From: JBQTHI01 sp052390035 | GTDB lineage: Bacteria > Actinomycetota > Acidimicrobiia > Spongiisociales > ZC4RG35 | Direction: 5' to 3' | Assembly (NCBI GenBank): GCA_052390035.1 | Contig: JBQTHI010000100.1 | Span: 1 to 45,984 of the forward strand | Length of the DNA: 45,984 nt | Shown: one piece after another, positions 31,322 to 40,491 of the stretch | Layout: the number at the start of each line of letters is the position of its first letter | Position numbering within the stretch: position 1 is the stretch's first letter | The notes under the pieces: generated by a model | What the model saw: only the letters and a program-made list of their open reading frames with translations | The model's database searches: none | Told to the model about the DNA's origin: nothing | Translations under genes and position numbers: made by a program

Positions 31322-32763
31322 GAATCCTCTTCGTCTCTGCCGAGGTGGCACCGTTCTCGAAGACCGGCGGGCTAGCCGATGTCGCGGCGGCTTTACCGGC
31401 GGCCCTCCAAGCGGCGGGCCACGATCTGGCCGTCGTCAGCCCGCTCTATCAAAGGGTCAGGAATGGAGGCCAGCCGCTCCATCGGATCTATCAAGACGTC
31501 TCGATCGCCGCCCTCGACGGGGCTCGGTTCGACGCCTACCTGGCCGAAGACGGGCGCAACTGGTTGATCGAATATGGCCCCTACTTCGACCGGGCCGAGA
31601 TCTACAGCGATCGACCCGATGAACACCGACGATTCCTCTTCCTCACCCACGCCGCCCTCGAACTCTGCCGGCGTCGGGGATGGCCCCCGGACATAGTCCA
31701 CGGCAACGATTGGCAATCGGGGTTCCTACCCCTTTATGTGCGGAGCCGATATGGCAGCGACCCCACTTTCTCCAGCGCCCGGACGGTGCTCACGATCCAC
31801 AACCTCGGCTACCAGGGGATCTTTGGCTCGGAGGTGGTGGCAGATCTCGCCCTCGGGGACCAGCGCTACCTATTGCATCAAGAACACCTTCGTCAAGGTC
31901 GAATCAACTTCCTCGAACATGCCTTCATGTATGCGGATCTGATCACAACTGTCTCGCCCACCTATGCCTGGGAGATCCAGACTCCGGAATTGGGGATGGG
32001 ACTCGATACCATCTTGCGCCGTCGGTCCCACGACCTCGTGGGAATCCTCAACGGGATCGACCCGGCGGTTTGGAATCCGCGGACCGACCATTACCTCGCC
32101 GCCAACTACTCGGAACACGACCTGGAAGGCAAGGCCAAAAACAAGGCGGCCCTCCTCGAACGCGGTGGCATCGATCACGATGACCGGGCAATGCTGATCG
32201 GGGTGGTCAGCCGGTTGACCGCTCAGAAAGGGATCGAATTGATGATCCGCCCGCTGGCCCACCGTCTTTCCGCCGGTCGGGTCCGGTTGGCCGTCCTCGG
32301 CTCGGGCGAGACCAAATACGAAGAAGCGTTGCAATGGCTTGCCTCGTCGTTTCCCGGCCGGGTCCTATACAGCCGGGGTTACGACGAACCACTTGCCCAC
32401 CTGATCGAGGCCGGGGCCGACGTGTTTCTGATGCCCTCCCGCTACGAGCCCTCCGGGCTCAATCAGATGTACAGCCTGGCTTATGGGACCCCGCCCGTGG
32501 TGAGGAAGACCGGTGGGCTGGCCGATACGGTGAGCCACTACGATCCCGTCACTGGGGAGGGAACCGGTTTTGTCTTCGAGCACTTCTCAGAAGATGGGCT
32601 GGCATGGGCACTTGACCAGGCTCTGGCGGTGTTTCCTGACCGGGAAAGCTGGCGGCGGTTGCAAAGAAGTGGTATGGCAATGGACAACTCCTGGGATGAG
32701 CGGGCCGGAGAATACGACCGGCTCTACCACCGCCTGACCGGCACGAAGGTGGAGGAAACATGA
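31318..32763 (+). CDS. glgA: Glycogen/starch synthase, GT5 family
   Basis: 481 residues from the ATG at 31318; the frame is open much further upstream but lacks protein character there. It is a retaining ADP-glucose (or UDP-glucose) alpha-1,4-glucan synthase. Motifs are MRILFVSAEVAPFSKTGGLADV with the nucleotide-sugar KTGGL loop (15-19), VHGNDWQSGFLP, LTIHNLGYQGIFG, the acceptor region, NGIDPAVWNP, GVVSRLTAQKGIELM, and the catalytic Glu region SRYEPSGLNQMYSLAYGTPPVVRKTGGLADTV. The GT5 fold is clear. It is embedded between three ATP-grasp genes and an esterase, not beside glgB/glgC/glgE, so its acceptor may not be ordinary storage glycogen. It overlaps the next gene by four bases (ATGA). Confidence 0.93.
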   Translation: MRILFVSAEVAPFSKTGGLADVAAALPAALQAAGHDLAVVSPLYQRVRNGGQPLHRIYQDVSIAALDGARFDAYLAEDGRNWLIEYGPYFDRAEIYSDRPDEHRRFLFLTHAALELCRRRGWPPDIVHGNDWQSGFLPLYVRSRYGSDPTFSSARTVLTIHNLGYQGIFGSEVVADLALGDQRYLLHQEHLRQGRINFLEHAFMYADLITTVSPTYAWEIQTPELGMGLDTILRRRSHDLVGILNGIDPAVWNPRTDHYLAANYSEHDLEGKAKNKAALLERGGIDHDDRAMLIGVVSRLTAQKGIELMIRPLAHRLSAGRVRLAVLGSGETKYEEALQWLASSFPGRVLYSRGYDEPLAHLIEAGADVFLMPSRYEPSGLNQMYSLAYGTPPVVRKTGGLADTVSHYDPVTGEGTGFVFEHFSEDGLAWALDQALAVFPDRESWRRLQRSGMAMDNSWDERAGEYDRLYHRLTGTKVEET

Positions 32764-33980
32764 ACGTGGTTCTTGTTGAGCCGAGCTTTCCTAGTTACCA
32801 GAAGCAGTTTGTACGGGCGCTGGCCGGCGTGGGGGCCACCGTCATCGGAATCGGTGAGCGCCCCAAGGACTGGCTCGATGCCGATACCAGCGGCTGGCTC
32901 ACCCACTACGAGCAGGTGAGATCGGTGGTCGATATGGACGCGCTCGAGCGAGCGGTGCGGTTCGTCCAGTCAAGAGTCGAGGTAGACCGGCTCGAGGCCA
33001 CCATTGAGGCCCATATCGAATCGGCTGCTGCCGTTCGGGAGCGGTGTGGAATTCCGGGAACCACCGCCCTTACCGCCTGGCTGTGCCGCGACAAGCCGGC
33101 GATGAAGCACGCCTTGAGGCAGGCTGGGATTCCGTGTGCTCAGTCAACCGGCGCCACCCATCCCGACGAACTACGCAGCTTCGCCCGCGAGGTCGGATAC
33201 CCGCTGATCATAAAACCCCGCTCGGCGGCAGGCGCCTCAGGCACCATCAGGGTCGACAGTGACGCCGACCTCGAAGCGGTCGTACCAACCTTGGGTTTGG
33301 AACATGGCAACTCGGTAGCCGTGGAAGAGTTCATTGAAGGCCACGAGGGTTTCTACGACACCATCTCGATCAACGGCCAGGTAGCCCACGAATTCATCTC
33401 CCACTACTACCCCAACGTATTGGAAGCGATGCGCACCCGGTGGATCTCCCCGGTATTCATCACCACCAACCGGATCGACTCGAGCGGCTACGACGATGTC
33501 AAAGGGATGGGTAAACGGGTCATCCCTACCCTCGGGATCGGTACCTCGGCTACCCATATGGAGTGGTTTTACGGCCCTAAGGGTCTCAAATTCTCCGAAA
33601 TCGGATGCCGCCCACCGGGGGTAGGAGCCTGGGATCTCTACTGCGCCGCCAACGACCTCGACGTTTATCGAGAATGGGCGATGGCGATCTGTTACGGGAC
33701 CGTGTCGGCCTATCCCTCGCGGCGTTTCTCGGCCGGGATCATTGCCCTGCGACCCGATCGGGATGGGGTGATCTCCGGGTACGAGGGCATGGCCGAGGTC
33801 CAGGACCGGTACGGACAGTGGATCATCGACTACCACCTCCCACCCCCCGGCACCGCCACCCAGCCGGTCGAAGGGGGCTACATGGCCAATGCGTGGATTC
33901 GGATGCGACACCCCGACTATGACGAGCTGCGAATCATGCTGAACCGCGTGGGCGAGATCGCTCAGGTCCGAGCGGTCTGA
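32760..33980 (+). CDS. ATP-grasp ligase, paralog 3
   Basis: 406 residues, closest in layout to paralog 1: MNVVLVEPSFPSYQKQFVRALAGVGATVIGIGERP pre-grasp domain, CRDKPAM (109-115), LIIKPRSAAGASGT (Lys152), VAVEEFIEGHEGFYD (187-200), THMEWF (265-270), FSEIGCRPPGVGAWD (278-292, Glu280) and the C-terminal RMRHPD (381-386). The cysteine in the RPPG loop replaces the Ala seen in the paralogs. It starts inside the glgA stop codon and ends inside the start of the esterase (TGATG), so GT5, ligase and esterase are strictly co-expressed. It probably forms an amide or ester-type bond at the expense of ATP; substrates are unknown. Confidence 0.9.
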   Translation: MNVVLVEPSFPSYQKQFVRALAGVGATVIGIGERPKDWLDADTSGWLTHYEQVRSVVDMDALERAVRFVQSRVEVDRLEATIEAHIESAAAVRERCGIPGTTALTAWLCRDKPAMKHALRQAGIPCAQSTGATHPDELRSFAREVGYPLIIKPRSAAGASGTIRVDSDADLEAVVPTLGLEHGNSVAVEEFIEGHEGFYDTISINGQVAHEFISHYYPNVLEAMRTRWISPVFITTNRIDSSGYDDVKGMGKRVIPTLGIGTSATHMEWFYGPKGLKFSEIGCRPPGVGAWDLYCAANDLDVYREWAMAICYGTVSAYPSRRFSAGIIALRPDRDGVISGYEGMAEVQDRYGQWIIDYHLPPPGTATQPVEGGYMANAWIRMRHPDYDELRIMLNRVGEIAQVRAV

Positions 33981-35083
33981 TGGATCGCCCCGCCCTTCTC
34001 GACACGCTGATGGGGGCCGACGAGCCAACCGTCGATCGTTTCCTGGCCGACAATGTGGTGCCCCTGGTCGAGCCGGGCAGGGCCACCTTTCTTTACCGGG
34101 GCAGGGCCGACTCGGTGCGCCTCCGACCGATGATCGCCGGCTTCCCGGGCCTCCATCGGTTTAGCAAGCTCAACGGGCACGAACTCTGGTGGCTGGCGGT
34201 GCCCCTTCCCGACGCGGCTCGCCTCGAATACAAGCTCGAGGTTCAAAACGATCATCACGCCGAGTGGGTCAACGATCCGCTCAATCCCCTCACCACCACC
34301 AACCCCTTCGGCACCAATTCGGTGTGCCGGGGCTTTGGGTATCAAGTACCCGAGTTCGCTCAGGTCCACGAGGCCACCCCGACCGGCACCTTCGAAGATC
34401 TGTGGATTCCGTCCCGCCTCGGAGGCGACCGCAAGGTCACGATGTACCGGCCCGCCGGGTTCGACTCGGCCAAGGAGTATCCACTGGTTTTCGTCAATGA
34501 CGGCGGTGACTACCTCACCTATGGATCGATGGCCCTGGTGCTCGACAACCTGATCAATTGGGAGGTGATCTCACCAGTGATCGTCGCCTTTTCCTGGCCG
34601 AGTCATCGGCTGGCCGAATACGCCGCCAACCCCGCCTACGCCGATTTCGTCGTCGAGGAGGTGCTGCCCCGAGTCAGGCACACCTACTCAGTCGGCAGCC
34701 GGCGCATCGCCATGGGAGCGAGCCTTGGGGCGGTGGCCGCGCTGGACACGGCTCGTCGCCATCCTGGAGCCTTTACCGGACTACTCCTCCAATCAGGCAC
34801 CTTCGCCCAGACGCCGGGCTGGGGTTCGGCCAAACATCTTCTCGCCCCGATCGCAGACCTTCTTCACCGGCTCGATCCCTCCAGCCTGCCCAAACGGGTT
34901 TACCTGTCGTGCGGCACGTTCGAGCGGATGATTGCCGAAAACCGGTACATGTCCGCCCGTCTAAGACGTGCCCAACTGGAGGTGAAGTACACCGAGAGTC
35001 GCGACGGGCACACCTGGGAGGCCTGGCGTGATCGTCTCGCCGAAGGGCTGAGCTGGGTGCTGCGCCCATCCGTTGCCAATTAG
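33980..35083 (+). CDS. Esterase with N-terminal E-set domain, Fes/Esterase-D type
   Basis: 367 residues without a signal peptide. Residues about 35-115 look like the beta-sandwich E-set/CBM48-like module of enterochelin esterases and glucan enzymes (TFLYRGRADSVRLRP, LWWLAVPLPDAARLEYKLEV, WVNDPLNP). Residues about 150-362 are an alpha/beta hydrolase: KVTMYRPAGFDSAKEYPLVFVNDGGDY, the nucleophile elbow MGASLGA (Ser248), a helical stretch, and the catalytic histidine in RDGHTWEAWRDRL (His344). It shares one base with the end of ATP-grasp paralog 3. It may remove or edit an ester on the pathway's glucan or conjugate, or release a product. A siderophore role is less likely, because no transport or siderophore genes are near. 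Confidence 0.85.
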   Translation: MDRPALLDTLMGADEPTVDRFLADNVVPLVEPGRATFLYRGRADSVRLRPMIAGFPGLHRFSKLNGHELWWLAVPLPDAARLEYKLEVQNDHHAEWVNDPLNPLTTTNPFGTNSVCRGFGYQVPEFAQVHEATPTGTFEDLWIPSRLGGDRKVTMYRPAGFDSAKEYPLVFVNDGGDYLTYGSMALVLDNLINWEVISPVIVAFSWPSHRLAEYAANPAYADFVVEEVLPRVRHTYSVGSRRIAMGASLGAVAALDTARRHPGAFTGLLLQSGTFAQTPGWGSAKHLLAPIADLLHRLDPSSLPKRVYLSCGTFERMIAENRYMSARLRRAQLEVKYTESRDGHTWEAWRDRLAEGLSWVLRPSVAN

Positions 35084-35110
35084 CCGGCCGTCTGGTGGCA
35101 CACTGAAGCG

Positions 35111-35704
35111 ATGACTCCGAACCATGTCGCCGCCTTCTATGTACGCCAGAAGATCACGATCATGGTCAACCGGTACGAGATCAGGGCCGCCAACCCGGAC
35201 AGCACCGAAGGCCAACTCATCGCCTTCGCTCAGCAGAAGAGGATGCAGTTCAAAGAGGAGGTGATCTTTTATGGCGACGAAACCAAACAGGAGCGCCTCT
35301 TCTCGTTCAAAGCTCGTCATGGGCTTGACGTGCGCGCCGAGCATGACGTGTTCGATGCGACCGGAAACGCCATAGGCTGGTTCAAGAAGGAGTTTGCCAC
35401 CAGCCTGCTTCGTTCAACATGGCAGATGTCATATGACGGGGTGCGGGTCAGCGGTCAAGAGCGCAACCCGACAGTTGCCATACTCCGGCGGGTATGGGAA
35501 TTCATCCCGGTCCTCGGCGACATCTGGGTGCCTTTCCTCTTTCACTTCGACTTTCGAGATCAGGCCACCGGTCAGATTGTCATGTTGAGCGAACGCCAGG
35601 CCACGATCCGGGATCGCTACGCCGTCCAAGTGCCAGATGTCCGGCTCGACTTTCGGGTAGCCGCCTCGATGGCGGTGGCGCTCGACGCGCTGCAAAGTCG
35701 TTAA
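35111..35704 (+). CDS. LURP-one-related / tubby C-terminal-like protein
   Basis: A 197-residue protein. It shows the YVRQKITIMVNRYEI start and strand-rich pattern of the LURP-one/tubby-like fold: VIFYGDETKQERLFSFKARHGLDVRAEHDVFDATGNAIGWFKKEF, then a C-terminal hydrophobic helix region VPDVRLDFRVAASMAVALDAL. Family members include scramblase-like lipid-binding proteins; the bacterial function is not established. It lies 27 bases after the esterase on the same strand and before a terminator, so it may be the last gene of the glgA set. The first 17 residues could be excluded if an internal ATG is used. Confidence 0.75.
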   Translation: MTPNHVAAFYVRQKITIMVNRYEIRAANPDSTEGQLIAFAQQKRMQFKEEVIFYGDETKQERLFSFKARHGLDVRAEHDVFDATGNAIGWFKKEFATSLLRSTWQMSYDGVRVSGQERNPTVAILRRVWEFIPVLGDIWVPFLFHFDFRDQATGQIVMLSERQATIRDRYAVQVPDVRLDFRVAASMAVALDALQSR

Positions 35705-35737
35705 TCCACCACTAGTTGATAGTCAGCCGTTCGCGAA

Positions 35738-35760
35738 AAGGCCGCGCGACGCGCGGCCTT
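35738..35760. terminator. Bidirectional hairpin terminator between the LURP-one and groEL genes
   Basis: AAGGCCGCGC and GCGCGGCCTT form a 10-bp perfect stem around a GAC loop. The stem is flanked by AAAA on one side and TTCT on the other, so it can end transcription from both directions. It lies 34 bases after the plus-strand gene and 24 bases beyond the groEL stop. Confidence 0.85.
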
Positions 35761-35783
35761 CTCGGTCCGAAGAGGAATGGAGA

Positions 35784-37415
<1,632 letters not shown>

Positions 37416-37433
37416 GTTTTTGCGATCCTCCTA

Positions 37434-37724
37434 TCAGCCGACGATGGCCAGAACATCACGGGCGGAGAGCACCAGGTACTCAACTCCCTCCAACTTGACC
37501 TCGGTGCCGGCATACTTCGAATAGAGCACCCGATCGCCCACCGACACATCCATAGGAAGGCGGCTGCCTTCATCGTTGAGCGCTCCCGGACCTACCGCCA
37601 GCACCTCTCCGATCATCGGCTTTTCTTTGGCCGTGTCGGGAATAACCAGGCCCGAGGCGGTGCGCTGCTCTAGCTCATCCTCGGCCTTAACGACGACGCG
37701 ATCGCCGAGGGGGCGAAGCTTCAT
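37434..37724 (-). CDS. groES: Co-chaperonin GroES (Hsp10)
   Basis: 96 residues from the ATG at 37724, which has GGAGG seven bases upstream; an in-frame ATG seven codons earlier lies across that site. It caps the GroEL cavity. Family motifs are MKLRPLGDRVVVKAEDELEQRTASGLVIPDTAKEKPMIGEVLAVGPG, with the mobile loop at about 17-33, and VGDRVLYSKYAGTEVKLEGVEYLVL. It is the first gene of groES-groEL, 18 bases before groEL. Two CIRCE elements precede it. Confidence 0.98.
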   Translation of the reverse strand: MKLRPLGDRVVVKAEDELEQRTASGLVIPDTAKEKPMIGEVLAVGPGALNDEGSRLPMDVSVGDRVLYSKYAGTEVKLEGVEYLVLSARDVLAIVG

Positions 37725-37749
37725 CTGAACTCCTCCTGTCTTCAACGAC

Positions 37750-37776
37750 TTAGCACTCGGACTCGGTGAGTGCTAA
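37750..37776. promoter_or_regulatory. CIRCE operator (HrcA), perfect
   Basis: TTAGCACTC-N9-GAGTGCTAA exactly matches the HrcA-binding CIRCE consensus. It lies 25 bases upstream of the groES ATG, in the expected 5' untranslated/start-site position, and predicts heat-shock derepression of groES-groEL. Confidence 0.97.
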
Positions 37777-37780
37777 CCGA

Positions 37781-37810
37781 ACGTTAGCAATCGACCCCGG
37801 AGAGTGCCAA
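37781..37810 (-). promoter_or_regulatory. Likely groES promoter
   Basis: On the minus strand, TTGGCA (37810-37805, five of six to the -35 consensus) and TAACGT (37786-37781) are 18 bases apart. Transcription would begin near 37774, inside the perfect CIRCE. The upstream imperfect CIRCE overlaps both hexamers. Confidence 0.5.
37784..37810. promoter_or_regulatory. Second, imperfect CIRCE operator
   Basis: TTAGCAATC-N9-GAGTGCCAA differs from the CIRCE consensus at one base in each arm and keeps the nine-base spacer. Its centre is 34 bases from the centre of the perfect CIRCE. It covers the likely -35 and -10 elements, so HrcA bound here would block polymerase directly. Confidence 0.75.
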
Positions 37811-37848
37811 CTTCGGTTGGCGAGGCGGGCGAGTTGGGGTCGGCCCGC

Positions 37849-38856
37849 TCAGGTTCCTAATCGGCGTCCCGGCTCCACCCCCACCACCCAGTCGGTAAAC
37901 CGACCCTCGGCGAGCCAGTGGCCCCCGGCCACGCCGATCATGTCGGCGTTGTCCGTGCAGAGGCTCGACGACGGCAGGCACAGCGCCAAACCCCGGTTCC
38001 CCGCCTCCTCCTCGAAACGGCGACGCAACCTCCGGTTCGCCAACACCCCGCCCCCCGCCCCGACCACCTCGACCCCGGTGTCATCGACAGCCCGAAAGGT
38101 CTTGTTCACCAGCACCTCGATGATCGCTTCTTGCACCGACGCCGCAACGTCGGCCAACGGAGGCAACTCGTTGGCTTCTTGGGCCTTGCGCAAATAGGTC
38201 ATCACCGCGGTCTTGAGACCGGAGAACGACAGTGCATACGGTTGCTCCGCCAATCCGCGGGGGAAGCGGATCGCCTGGGGATCGCCTCCGGTTGAGGCTT
38301 GATCGATCGCCGGTCCCCCCGGAAAGCCAAGCCCCATCAGCCGGGCGAGCTTGTCGAAAGCCTCTCCGGCGGCGTCATCGATGGTCTCCCCCATGACCCG
38401 ATAGGCGCCCCAATCCTCGATGTGGACGACTTGAGAGTGGCCGCCCGAGGCGAGCAACACCACCGCCGGCGGTCGAAACTCGGTGAACTCGACTCGAGGA
38501 GCCATCAGGTGGCCCTCCATGTGATCGACGCCGATAAACGGAAGCTGGCGCGCCCAGGCGGTTGCCTTGGCGAAGGAATGCCCGACAAGGAGCGCTCCCA
38601 CCAACCCGGGCCCGGCGGTGGCCGCCACACCATCGAGATCCGCCGGGTGCACCCCGGACTCGACCAAGGCCTTGTTGGTGAGGGCTCGGATCGACTCGAC
38701 GTGAGCCCGGGCCGCGACCTCCGGCACCACTCCACCGAAGCGCGCATGGAGCTCGACTTGGGAAGAGAGGACGCTTGACAGGACCTCGGCCCCTCTCACC
38801 ACCGCCACCGCCGTTTCATCACATGAGGTTTCGAAGGCAAGGACCAGGAGACTCAT
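37849..38856 (-). CDS. tsaD: tRNA N6-threonylcarbamoyladenosine transferase TsaD
   Basis: 335 residues from the ATG at 38856; the 22 upstream codons are shadow. It transfers the threonylcarbamoyl group to A37 of ANN-decoding tRNAs. Motifs are LAFETSCDETAVAVV, FGGVVPEVAARAHVE, VAATAGPGLVGALLVGHSFAKA, the metal-binding HMEGHLMAP, LLASGGHSQVV, ETIDDAAGEAFDKLAR, SFSGLKTAV, VGAGGGVLANRRLR and the metal-ligand Asp in CTDNADMIG. It overlaps rimI by four bases and is last in the udg-tsaE-tsaB-rimI-tsaD run. Confidence 0.98.
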   Translation of the reverse strand: MSLLVLAFETSCDETAVAVVRGAEVLSSVLSSQVELHARFGGVVPEVAARAHVESIRALTNKALVESGVHPADLDGVAATAGPGLVGALLVGHSFAKATAWARQLPFIGVDHMEGHLMAPRVEFTEFRPPAVVLLASGGHSQVVHIEDWGAYRVMGETIDDAAGEAFDKLARLMGLGFPGGPAIDQASTGGDPQAIRFPRGLAEQPYALSFSGLKTAVMTYLRKAQEANELPPLADVAASVQEAIIEVLVNKTFRAVDDTGVEVVGAGGGVLANRRLRRRFEEEAGNRGLALCLPSSSLCTDNADMIGVAGGHWLAEGRFTDWVVGVEPGRRLGT

Positions 38857-39347
38857 GACAGGCCGGACGTAATCTCGCCGAGACGTTGGCGATAGTGCTC
38901 GCCATCGATGTCGTGGACCCACATGACGAGGGCGTCTTCATCCTGGTAGTAGCGCTTGCGGACCCCCACCGGAGCCATCCCGAACCGCTGATATAGGGCC
39001 TGAGCAGCCTTGTTGGAAACCCGCACTTCGAGGGTCAGGCTCATGGCGCCGGCATTGAGGGCCTCGCCAACCAAACTCACCATCAGCCTCGTCCCGATCC
39101 GGTTTCCCCTCCGATCGGGATCGACCGTGACCGAGGTCACATGAGCCTCGGGGATGATCAAAAGGAGACCGGCATAACCCGTCACATCGCCATCGACCTC
39201 GGCCACCAGATAGATACGTCCGGGGGCGATCAGTTCCTCTCTGAAAATGCCCTCGGTCCAGGGAGTGGGGTAAGTGGCCCGTTCGATCCGCAGGCAGGTC
39301 TCGACGTCGGTTGGCTCCATCGGGCGTATTACGACGGTACCGACCAT
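38853..39347 (-). CDS. rimI: Ribosomal protein alanine N-acetyltransferase RimI-like (GNAT)
   Basis: A 164-residue GNAT acetyltransferase. The fold shows IRPMEPTDVETCLRIERATYPTPWTEGIFREEL, VTSVTVDPDRRGNRIGTRLM with the acetyl-CoA pyrophosphate loop (R-R-G-N-R-I-G), and the SLTLEVRVSNKAAQALYQRFGMAPVGVRKRYYQDEDALVM end typical of RimI. It probably acetylates the S18 N-terminus or other protein N-termini. Its position between tsaB and tsaD is the usual one for rimI. It overlaps tsaB by 19 bases and tsaD by four. Confidence 0.94.
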   Translation of the reverse strand: MVGTVVIRPMEPTDVETCLRIERATYPTPWTEGIFREELIAPGRIYLVAEVDGDVTGYAGLLLIIPEAHVTSVTVDPDRRGNRIGTRLMVSLVGEALNAGAMSLTLEVRVSNKAAQALYQRFGMAPVGVRKRYYQDEDALVMWVHDIDGEHYRQRLGEITSGLS

Positions 39348-40039
39348 GGCCCCTCCGGGGTCAGCTTGCTCCAGTTCAGATCGATATCGGGCTCTCTCAT
39401 ATAGAGGGGCCGCACCGCTTCGACCGGGAATGCGTCTTTGTCCAGCTTGGAGAGCCCCAGCTGGATAAGCGCCCGCGCCGAAGGATACCGGGGGCGTCCG
39501 GTACGGACCCGGTGGAGCCCTCGAAGGACCTCGTCGGGCAAGGCGGGAACGTCGCCCACCACAAGAGGATCGACGGGATCTCCCATGAGGACGCTGCGCA
39601 GGCGGTCGGGGGCCATCAACTCGGCCTCGCCATCACGCACCGCCCCGCCCGGGACCGGACGATAGGTGGCAACCGCCAGCTCGCCCCGACGGACATCGAC
39701 CACGGAGAAGATGTGGCGATGCCCGGTAGCGGCCTCCAACGCCAGGGCGTCCAACGAGCTGCCGGCCACCACCGGAATCCCCAGAGCGGACGCCATGCCC
39801 TGAGCGGTTGCTATCCCGACCCGGATCCCCGTGTAAAGACCTGGCCCGAGGTCCACGGCGATAGCGTCTAAATCGTCGGGGAACCAGCCAACCTGGTCGA
39901 AGCAGAATTCGATGGCCGGCACCAGGAACGTCGCGTGGCCCATGCGATCGACCCGCGAGGCGGCCGCCACCACGGTGCGATCCTCAGCCAGCGCTACCCC
40001 CGATTGGGCGGTGGCGGTTTCTATCGCCAAAACCTTCAT
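39329..40039 (-). CDS. tsaB: tRNA threonylcarbamoyladenosine biosynthesis protein TsaB
   Basis: A 236-residue ASKHA-fold scaffold partner of TsaD and TsaE. The N-terminal MKVLAIETATAQSGVALAED, FLVPAIEFCFDQVG, VDLGPGLYTGIRVGIATAQGMASALGIPVVAGSSLDALA and VVDVRRGELAVATY are TsaB patterns. It lacks the metal-binding HxxxH of TsaD, as expected. The start overlaps the tsaE stop (ATGA), and the 3' end overlaps rimI by 19 bases. Confidence 0.96.
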   Translation of the reverse strand: MKVLAIETATAQSGVALAEDRTVVAAASRVDRMGHATFLVPAIEFCFDQVGWFPDDLDAIAVDLGPGLYTGIRVGIATAQGMASALGIPVVAGSSLDALALEAATGHRHIFSVVDVRRGELAVATYRPVPGGAVRDGEAELMAPDRLRSVLMGDPVDPLVVGDVPALPDEVLRGLHRVRTGRPRYPSARALIQLGLSKLDKDAFPVEAVRPLYMREPDIDLNWSKLTPEGPWSVPS

Positions 40040-40491
40040 ACCACCAGGCCACCCGGTAGCCGGTGATCCCAGGACCCGCGCGAAACGAAACTGATCTTGC
40101 GCGCCCCGTCGGTCTCGATCTCGAAGTCAATCCTGAGGTGGTCGTCGGGGATGTTCGCCTCGATGGCATCACCCCACTCGATCACCAGCACCCCGTCCGA
40201 GGCTTCGGGGATCAGGTCGAGGTCTTCGAACTCGTTGCGAGTGCCGAGGCGAAAGATGTCGGCGTGGGTAAGGGGGATGAAGCCACTCCGATATTGCCGG
40301 GCCAGCACAAACGACGGGCTGGTCACGGGTTCCTCCACTCCGAGCCCGGCGGCAAGCCCGGCGGCGAAGAGCGTCTTGCCACATCCGAGATTCCCACACA
40401 GGAGGAGGATGTCCCCGGCACGAAGCAGGGGAGCGAGCCGCGAGGCCAGGTTGGCCGTGTCGGCCGGCTCCCTACAGAGGAAGGTGCTCAT
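40036..40491 (-). CDS. tsaE: tRNA threonylcarbamoyladenosine biosynthesis ATPase TsaE
   Basis: A 151-residue P-loop ATPase needed for turnover of the TsaBDE complex. Walker A is LCGNLGCGKTLFAAGLAAGLG (about 32-52), then VTSPSFVLARQYRSGFIPLTHADIFRL (switch region and conserved His-x-D) and VLVIEWGDAI with the conserved Trp. It overlaps udg upstream and tsaB downstream by four bases each. TsaC, the remaining t6A gene, is not in the window. Confidence 0.96.
   Translation of the reverse strand: MSTFLCREPADTANLASRLAPLLRAGDILLLCGNLGCGKTLFAAGLAAGLGVEEPVTSPSFVLARQYRSGFIPLTHADIFRLGTRNEFEDLDLIPEASDGVLVIEWGDAIEANIPDDHLRIDFEIETDGARKISFVSRGSWDHRLPGGLVV

Noticed and set aside
28778..33980. Naming the ATP-grasp proteins CarB, PurK, biotin carboxylase or D-Ala-D-Ala ligase
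   Set aside because: They share only the general ATP-grasp fold. Length, motif spacing and neighbours fit none of these, so no specific enzyme name is supported.
33980..35083. Siderophore (enterochelin) esterase
   Set aside because: The fold matches Fes-type enzymes, but no siderophore synthesis, TonB-type or ABC iron uptake genes are nearby, and the gene is fused by overlaps to a glucan synthase and ligase.
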